Assembly (NCBI GenBank): GCA_025362495.1
Contig: JANYGI010000172.1
Span: 1 to 45,179 of the forward strand
Source: Byssovorax sp.
Lineage (GTDB): Bacteria; Myxococcota_A; Polyangia; Polyangiales; Polyangiaceae
DNA length: 45,179 bases
Direction: 5' to 3'
Position numbers and translations under genes: made by a program. A model generated the notes under the pieces. It was not told the DNA's origin and ran no database searches. It saw only the letters and a program-made list of their open reading frames with translations. This document shows, piece after piece, positions 40,883 to 45,179 of this stretch (the first letter of the stretch is position 1; every line of letters begins with the position of its first letter).

Positions 40883-41482
40883 ATGAGCGTCGGCGCAAGA
40901 AAACTCGCTCGGGCCGTCGAAGCCACCGTGAAGGATTTGCTGGCCCTGCCCGACCAGGGACACGGCCACGAAATCATCGACGGAGACCTCGTCGAAAAAG
41001 AGACCTCGGCGGAGCACGGGGTGGCGCAGACCAGGGTCGGCCGCTCGCTCGGGCCGTTCGATCGCCGCCCCGGCGGTAGGTCTCCCGGCGGCTGGTGGTT
41101 CGCGACAGAGGTCTTGGTCGACTTCGGCCCCAGGCAGCAATTGCGTCCCGACCTCGTCGGGTGGCGCCGCGCGCGCATGCCCGAGCGGCCCACGGGCACC
41201 GTCGTGTCGGTCGCTCCGGACTGGATCTGCGAGATCATCTCGCCGTCGAACGCGAGCAACGACACCGTCAAGAAGAAGCGCGTTTACCACCAGCACCAGG
41301 TGCCGCACTACTGGCTGCTCGATCCCGTGCAGGAGACGCTGAGCGTGCTGCGCTGGAGCGCCGATGGATACGTCGAGGTGCTCAACGCCATGCGCGGAGA
41401 GCGGGTGAGGGCAGAGCCGTTCGACGCGATCGAGCTCTCGCTGGCGGTGTTCTTCGGCGACGACGAGGACGAGCCGGCGTAG
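40883..41482 (+). CDS. Uma2-family protein (DUF820, PD-(D/E)XK nuclease fold)
   Basis: 199 residues; ATG 40871 is an alternative start. Motifs of the Uma2 family are complete: GHGHEIIDGDLVEKE at the start, LRPDLVGWRR (the PD motif), WICEIISPSNASND (the E-x-x-S-P pattern) and VKKKRVYHQHQVPHYWLLDP with the lysine and the final D. This is a restriction-endonuclease-like fold; family members occur in many copies in Myxococcota and cyanobacteria, often near transposons, and their function is not settled. It is a single gene, divergent from the GT39 gene and upstream of era. Confidence 0.85.
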   Translation: MSVGARKLARAVEATVKDLLALPDQGHGHEIIDGDLVEKETSAEHGVAQTRVGRSLGPFDRRPGGRSPGGWWFATEVLVDFGPRQQLRPDLVGWRRARMPERPTGTVVSVAPDWICEIISPSNASNDTVKKKRVYHQHQVPHYWLLDPVQETLSVLRWSADGYVEVLNAMRGERVRAEPFDAIELSLAVFFGDDEDEPA

Positions 41483-41685
41483 CGCGGCGGCGGCGGGCGA
41501 CTCGCGCGATCGACCAGGTCCGGCGCGCCTCGCGATGGCCTGCTCGCATCATCTTGCAGCGAGCGCCCGCGCGAACCCGCTCGCGGGACGGCCGTGACGA
41601 TTGACGAAGCCAGATCGTCCGTGTTTACCTCGTCCGCCGCGGTGCGGCCTCGGATCCCGTTTGTAGAAAACCCAGTCTTCTGCTA

Positions 41686-43194
41686 GTGCGCCCCGCCGTG
41701 GAGGCGAAACGATCCGATCCGAGCCGGCGACGCAAGCGACCTGCCCCTTCAGGGGCCGGGGGGCCCGGGCACACCGTCGCGTCGCCAAAACCCCGACCTA
41801 AACCGGCCGATCGCGGCCGCCCGGAAGCGGATCGATCGGGCCCACGCGCGGATCGATCGAGCCCGAGGCCGGATCGATCGGGCCCGAGGCCGGATCGATC
41901 GGGCCCGCGCGCTGATCGATCGGCCCCGCGCGCCGATCGCGCCAGCGCCGCCCCCGAGGTGCTCCACGGCCAGGCCAAGCGCGCGCTCAGCCTGCAAGAG
42001 CGGCTCGCGCTCAAGGCCAGGGCCGCAGAGCCGCAGAAGCCCGCCCTACCGCCGCCGCCCGAGCACCGCACCGGCGTCGCGCCGCCGCCCGCGCCGCGCA
42101 AGCCGATGCGGCCCGCCTCGATGGAAGGCCCGTCGCGATCGGGTCGCGTCGCGCTGATCGGCCGCCCCAACGTCGGCAAGAGCACGCTGCTCAACGCCGC
42201 GCTCGAGCAGCAGCTCACCATCGTCTCGCCCACGCCGCAGACCACGCGCGACTCGATCCTGGGCGTCGTCCGCCGCGGCCGCGCCGAGATCGCGCTCCTC
42301 GACACGCCGGGGCTGCACCGCGCGCGCACCGAGCTCGGCCGGGTGATGAACGCCACGGCCCGTGAAGCCGCGCGCAACGCCGACGTCGTGGTCTTCGTGA
42401 TCGACGTCCCCAAGCTCGTGAAGGTTCGCGCCGGCGCGGCGGACGAAGAGGGCGCCAAGGCCCCGCGCGCCGAGCGACCGCTCGCGCCGCACCCGGGCGA
42501 TCTCACCCTGCTCGCCGACATCGGCGAGGGCATCCCCACGATCCTCGTCGTCAACAAGATCGATCGCATCCGCGACAAGACCAAGCTGCTCCCGCTGCTC
42601 GAGGCGCTCGGCAAGGTGCGCGAGTTCGTCGCCGTGGTCCCGATCTCGGCCATTCGCTCGGCCGGGATCGATCGCCTGCTCGACGAGGTCGCGGCCGTCT
42701 GCCCCGAAGGCGAGCACCAGTACGACGCCGACGACATCACCGATCGGCCGACGCGCTTCTTCGCGGCCGAGTACGTGCGCGAGCAGATCCTCCACGCCAC
42801 CCAGGCCGAGGTGCCGCACTCGGTCGCCGTGTCGATCGAGAATTTCCACGAGCCGCCGGGCGCGGGCACGCTCCACATCGACGCGACGATCGCCGTCGAT
42901 CGCGACGGGCAGAAGCGGATCCTGATCGGCACGGGCGGCGAGATGTTGAAGCGCATCGGCACGCAGGCCCGCCTGCGCATCGAGGAGCTGACGGGCCGCA
43001 AGGTCAACCTCAAGCTCTGGGTGAAGATCACGCCGGCCTGGCGCGAGTCGCGCGAGATGCTGGGCGAGCTCGGGTACAAGCGCGGGGGCGGCAGCACAGA
43101 GACCGAGACCGTGATCGAGGCGGAGCTTCCTGGAGAAGCCGAGCTCGAAGACGGCGACGACGACGAAGAAGAGAACGAGGAGAATTCGCAATGA
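41686..43194 (+). CDS. era: GTPase Era with long N-terminal extension
   Basis: 502 residues if started at GTG 41686; ATG 42121 (MEGPSRSG) would give 357, close to the usual 300. The G domain starts at GRPNVGKST (159-167), with SPTPQTTRD, LLDTPGLH (G3) and VVNKIDRI (G4), and ends with a KH RNA-binding domain (about 370-460: GGEMLKRIGTQARLRIEELTGRK split over two parts) and an acidic tail. Era binds the 3' end of 16S rRNA and helps 30S assembly. The stop overlaps the der start (ATGA). The extension is Arg/Pro/Ala-rich and carries five copies of a 7-residue repeat. Its codon use and intact frame suggest it is translated, but this is not proven. Confidence 0.9.
   Translation: MRPAVEAKRSDPSRRRKRPAPSGAGGPGHTVASPKPRPKPADRGRPEADRSGPRADRSSPRPDRSGPRPDRSGPRADRSAPRADRASAAPEVLHGQAKRALSLQERLALKARAAEPQKPALPPPPEHRTGVAPPPAPRKPMRPASMEGPSRSGRVALIGRPNVGKSTLLNAALEQQLTIVSPTPQTTRDSILGVVRRGRAEIALLDTPGLHRARTELGRVMNATAREAARNADVVVFVIDVPKLVKVRAGAADEEGAKAPRAERPLAPHPGDLTLLADIGEGIPTILVVNKIDRIRDKTKLLPLLEALGKVREFVAVVPISAIRSAGIDRLLDEVAAVCPEGEHQYDADDITDRPTRFFAAEYVREQILHATQAEVPHSVAVSIENFHEPPGAGTLHIDATIAVDRDGQKRILIGTGGEMLKRIGTQARLRIEELTGRKVNLKLWVKITPAWRESREMLGELGYKRGGGSTETETVIEAELPGEAELEDGDDDEEENEENSQ
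41828..41932 (+). repeat. Five 21-bp tandem repeats inside era
   Basis: Units start at 41828, 41849, 41870, 41891 and 41912, each close to CGGATCGATCGGGCCCACGC plus one base. The period is a multiple of three, so each unit adds seven residues of the type ADRSGPR (residues 48-82 of the long Era form). Each unit contains the palindrome GATCGATC. Copy number may vary between strains. Confidence 0.9.
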
Positions 43195-44636
43195 CCGACG
43201 CATCCCACCGCCATGGCGCGATCGTGGCGCTCGTGGGCCGGCCGAACGTCGGCAAGAGCACGATCTTCAACCGCCTTGTTGGGCGGAAGACTGCCATCGT
43301 GCACGACGAGCCCGGCGTGACCCGCGACCGCCACTACGGCGACGTGGTCTCGCGCGACCGGCGCTACACGCTCATCGACACCGGCGGCTTCGATCCCGAG
43401 AGCGCCGATCCGATGAAGCAGGGGATCAAGCGGCAGATCGATCTCGCGATCAGCGAGGCCGACGTCGTCATCTGCGTGCTCGAAGCGGCCTCGACCGCGG
43501 TGCCCGCCGATCACGCCGAGATCGCGCTGCTCCGCCGCGCCGACAAACCCGTGATCTTCATCGCCAACAAGGCCGACTCGCTCCGCCTCGAGAACGAGGC
43601 GACGGATCTCTATCGCCTCGGGATCGATCACCTGATCGCCGTCAGCGCGCTCCACGGCCACGGCTTCAACGAGCTCACGGCGGCGATCCACAAGGCGCTG
43701 CCGCCGAAGCCCGCGGTCGTCGAGGCCAAGCCCGACGACGCGATCCGCATCGCCGTGATCGGCAAGCCCAACGCCGGGAAATCCTCGCTCATCAACCGCC
43801 TCGTCGGCGAAGAGCGCGTGCTGGTCGACTCGCGCCCGGGCACGACGCGCGATCCGATCGACACCGAGCTCGAGCGCGACGGTCGCCGCTACGTGCTCGT
43901 CGACACCGCCGGGATCCGCCGCAAGGCCAAGGTCACGAAGGAAGACGACGTCGTCGAGGCGGTGAGCGTGATCCACGCCATCCGCGCGATGGAGCACTGC
44001 GACGTGGTGCTGCTGATGTGCGACGCCGCCGAGGGTGTGGCCGAGCAGGACGCGAAGATCCTCGGCCTCGCGGTCGATCGCGGCCGCGCCGTCGTCATCG
44101 CGCTGAACAAGACGGACTTGCTCGACAAGAACCAGCTCAAGAAGGCCGAGGTCGACGCCCGCGACAAGCTCGCGTTCGCGCCCTGGGCCCCGCTCGTCCA
44201 CGTCAGCGCGACGACCGGCCGCGGCATGGACACGCTCTTCAAGACGGTCTCCAAGGTCGCGGATTCGTTCCGTGGTCGCGTCGGCACGGGCGAGCTCAAC
44301 CGCTTCTTCGAAGCCGTGCTGGCGACGCACCCGCCGCCGACCATGGGTGGCCGCGCGCCGCGGCTCTACTTCATCACCCAGGCCGAGACGGCTCCTCCGC
44401 TCTTCGTCGTCATCGCCAGCGCCCCCGAGAAGCTCCACTTCAGCTACCGGCGCTACGTGGCCAATCAGCTGCGAGATACCTTTGGATTCGAGGGTGTCCC
44501 GGTGCGCGTGAAGTACAAGGAGCGCCGCCGTCGCGAGCTGGAGAACGCCCCGGCCCGCGTGAGCACGAAGGAGCGCGCCCGGAAGCCGCACCATTCGCCG
44601 ACGAAGTACGCGGCGCGCCCCGAGTCCAAGGAGTAA
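43191..44636 (+). CDS. der: Double-domain ribosome-assembly GTPase Der (EngA)
   Basis: 481 residues, normal for Der. Two G domains: the first has GRPNVGKST (16-24), DTGGF (63-67) and NKAD (126-129); the second has GKPNAGKSS (191-199), DTAGI (238-242) and NKTD (306-309). A C-terminal KH-like domain follows (about 370-460) with the family segment PPPTMGGRAPRLYFITQAE, and a basic tail. Essential for 50S subunit maturation. The ATG overlaps the era stop, so the two GTPases are co-translated, which puts small- and large-subunit assembly factors under one signal. Confidence 0.97.
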   Translation: MTDASHRHGAIVALVGRPNVGKSTIFNRLVGRKTAIVHDEPGVTRDRHYGDVVSRDRRYTLIDTGGFDPESADPMKQGIKRQIDLAISEADVVICVLEAASTAVPADHAEIALLRRADKPVIFIANKADSLRLENEATDLYRLGIDHLIAVSALHGHGFNELTAAIHKALPPKPAVVEAKPDDAIRIAVIGKPNAGKSSLINRLVGEERVLVDSRPGTTRDPIDTELERDGRRYVLVDTAGIRRKAKVTKEDDVVEAVSVIHAIRAMEHCDVVLLMCDAAEGVAEQDAKILGLAVDRGRAVVIALNKTDLLDKNQLKKAEVDARDKLAFAPWAPLVHVSATTGRGMDTLFKTVSKVADSFRGRVGTGELNRFFEAVLATHPPPTMGGRAPRLYFITQAETAPPLFVVIASAPEKLHFSYRRYVANQLRDTFGFEGVPVRVKYKERRRRELENAPARVSTKERARKPHHSPTKYAARPESKE

Positions 44637-44654
44637 GCCGAGACGGAGACACGG

Positions 44655-44680
44655 CCAGCGCCCTCCCTTCAGGGTGCTGG
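44655..44680. terminator. Hairpin terminator after der
   Basis: CCAGCGCCCT (44655-44664), loop CCCTTC, AGGGTGCTGG (44671-44680): a ten-pair stem with one G-T pair, between the der stop (44636) and the convergent Rpn-like gene (stop at 44700). The T-run is absent, as is common in GC-rich genomes. Confidence 0.6.
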
Positions 44681-44699
44681 TCGCGTGTCGCTGTGGCGG

Positions 44700-45179
44700 T
44701 CAGTCCGCGGCGAGCACGTCGTCGAGCGTCGCGGCCGTGAGCACACGGTCGGCCCAGACGTCGAGCTGTGCGGCGTCGCCCGCCTGGATGCGCGCCTCGG
44801 CGGCCTCGGGCAGCGATTCGAAGCGCGATCGGAGTTGCCGCAGTAGCACGTTGCGGGCGCCTGTCGTCAGGCCAGCCTGCCGTCCTCGGTCCTCGTACCA
44901 GTCGGCGATGGACATGATCTCGCGCTCCTCTTGCTTGCCTACCACCGCCAGGAGCTGCTTGACCAGCTCCTGCGGATCCGCCGGGTTATTCGCGGTCACA
45001 ATGTAGCGCCAGATCAGCAGCAGCGCCTCGGCGCCGCCCGGAGCGTCGCGCGCCTCGGCGATCAAGCCGAGCCAGCGGGCGATCTCGTGACCGAAGCGAC
45101 CGGGCTCGCGCGCGTGGCGAAGGCAGAACAGGACGAGCCGACCGAGCGCCGTCATCGCGCGGGCGCGGAGGGCATCGTC
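44700..45179 (-). CDS. Rpn/YhgA-like nuclease family protein, C-terminal part (cut by right edge)
   Basis: The frame is open to the window edge, giving at least 159 residues; the ATG at 45155 is internal. The visible part, VLFCLRHAREPGRFGHEIARW at its start (positions near the edge), MSIADWYEDRGRQAGLTTGARN in the middle and FESLPEAAEARIQAGD near the end, resembles the C-terminal helical region of Rpn-type (recombination-promoting nuclease, DUF4351-related) proteins. The nuclease core with PD-(D/E)XK residues would lie beyond the edge. These proteins are numerous and mobile in Myxococcota. Assignment rests on the C-terminal region only, hence moderate confidence. Confidence 0.6.
   Translation of the reverse strand, partial: DDALRARAMTALGRLVLFCLRHAREPGRFGHEIARWLGLIAEARDAPGGAEALLLIWRYIVTANNPADPQELVKQLLAVVGKQEEREIMSIADWYEDRGRQAGLTTGARNVLLRQLRSRFESLPEAAEARIQAGDAAQLDVWADRVLTAATLDDVLAAD

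Noticed and set aside
41600-41640. TTGACG followed by TTTACC as a promoter for era
   Set aside because: The -10 match is poor and spacing is not clear.
41625-44594. A 989-codon minus-strand frame opposite era-der
   Set aside because: It lies entirely over two certain GTPase genes and has composition typical of an antisense shadow.
1-45179. CRISPR arrays, tRNA or rRNA genes, insertion sequences, prophage
   Set aside because: No regularly spaced repeats, cloverleaf-like or rRNA-like stretches, transposase motifs or phage structural genes were recognised; the only tandem repeat is the coding 21-bp array in era.

Overview
The window is about 45 kb of very GC-rich DNA, almost fully coding, with strongly G/C-ending codons. 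It fits a myxobacterium-like member of the Myxococcota, probably nearer the Polyangiales than Myxococcus. The supporting content is an AgmX/PglI-domain gliding-type gene set, many Ala/Pro-rich lipoproteins, a membrane-anchored Ser/Thr kinase, a PilZ protein, an ECF sigma factor and good -24/-12 (sigma-54) promoter matches. No rRNA, tRNA, CRISPR array, insertion sequence or phage gene was recognised.

Left edge (1-1.3 kb): two damaged or partial minus-strand genes. One is an RCC1-repeat protein running off the edge. The other is a beta-helix lipoprotein gene with an in-frame TAG.

Polysaccharide locus (1.6-12.2 kb, minus strand): read from its promoter at about 12.15 kb, the genes are a periplasmic protein, an outer-membrane beta-barrel, a short OPX lipoprotein, a Wzx flippase, RmlA, RmlB, a hexapeptide N-acetyltransferase, a FdtA-type oxoisomerase, a sugar aminotransferase, a GT4 glycosyltransferase and an acyltransferase-3 O-acylase. 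Five of these form a complete route to a dTDP-3-acetamido-3,6-dideoxyhexose (Fuc3NAc or Qui3NAc). The promoter region holds a near-consensus sigma-70 promoter directly next to a sigma-54-like element.

Gliding-type envelope cluster (12.3-24.2 kb, minus strand): seven genes, several with 4-base stop/start overlaps. They include an AgmX/PglI-domain inner-membrane protein (GltG-like), a TPR lipoprotein (GltE/AglT-like), a giant TPR protein (GltD/AgmU-like), a second large TPR plus coiled-coil protein and three smaller envelope proteins. The AglRQS-type motor genes are not in this window. A divergent ECF sigma factor followed by a zinc-binding anti-sigma candidate (24.7-26.4 kb) may regulate the cluster; that is inference.

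Middle (26.5-34.6 kb): a Cys-rich lipoprotein, a large L,D-transpeptidase convergent to it with a perfect hairpin between them, a membrane-anchored protein of unknown function, an exported methyltransferase-like lipoprotein, and a Ser/Thr kinase.

Sigma-54 island (33.0-36.1 kb): the kinase and three small genes (an eRF1-like 'translational machinery' protein, a glycine-zipper protein, an Lmo0937-type 49-residue membrane protein) each have a -24/-12 element just upstream. For three of them the start codon lies almost at the predicted +1. This is the most unusual regulatory feature seen.

Right part (36.4-45.2 kb): an unknown membrane protein, a PilZ protein, a GT39-type glycosyltransferase, a Uma2-type nuclease-fold protein, the overlapping era-der GTPase pair (Era has a 145-residue extension with a 21-bp tandem repeat), and the C-terminal part of an Rpn-like protein cut by the right edge.
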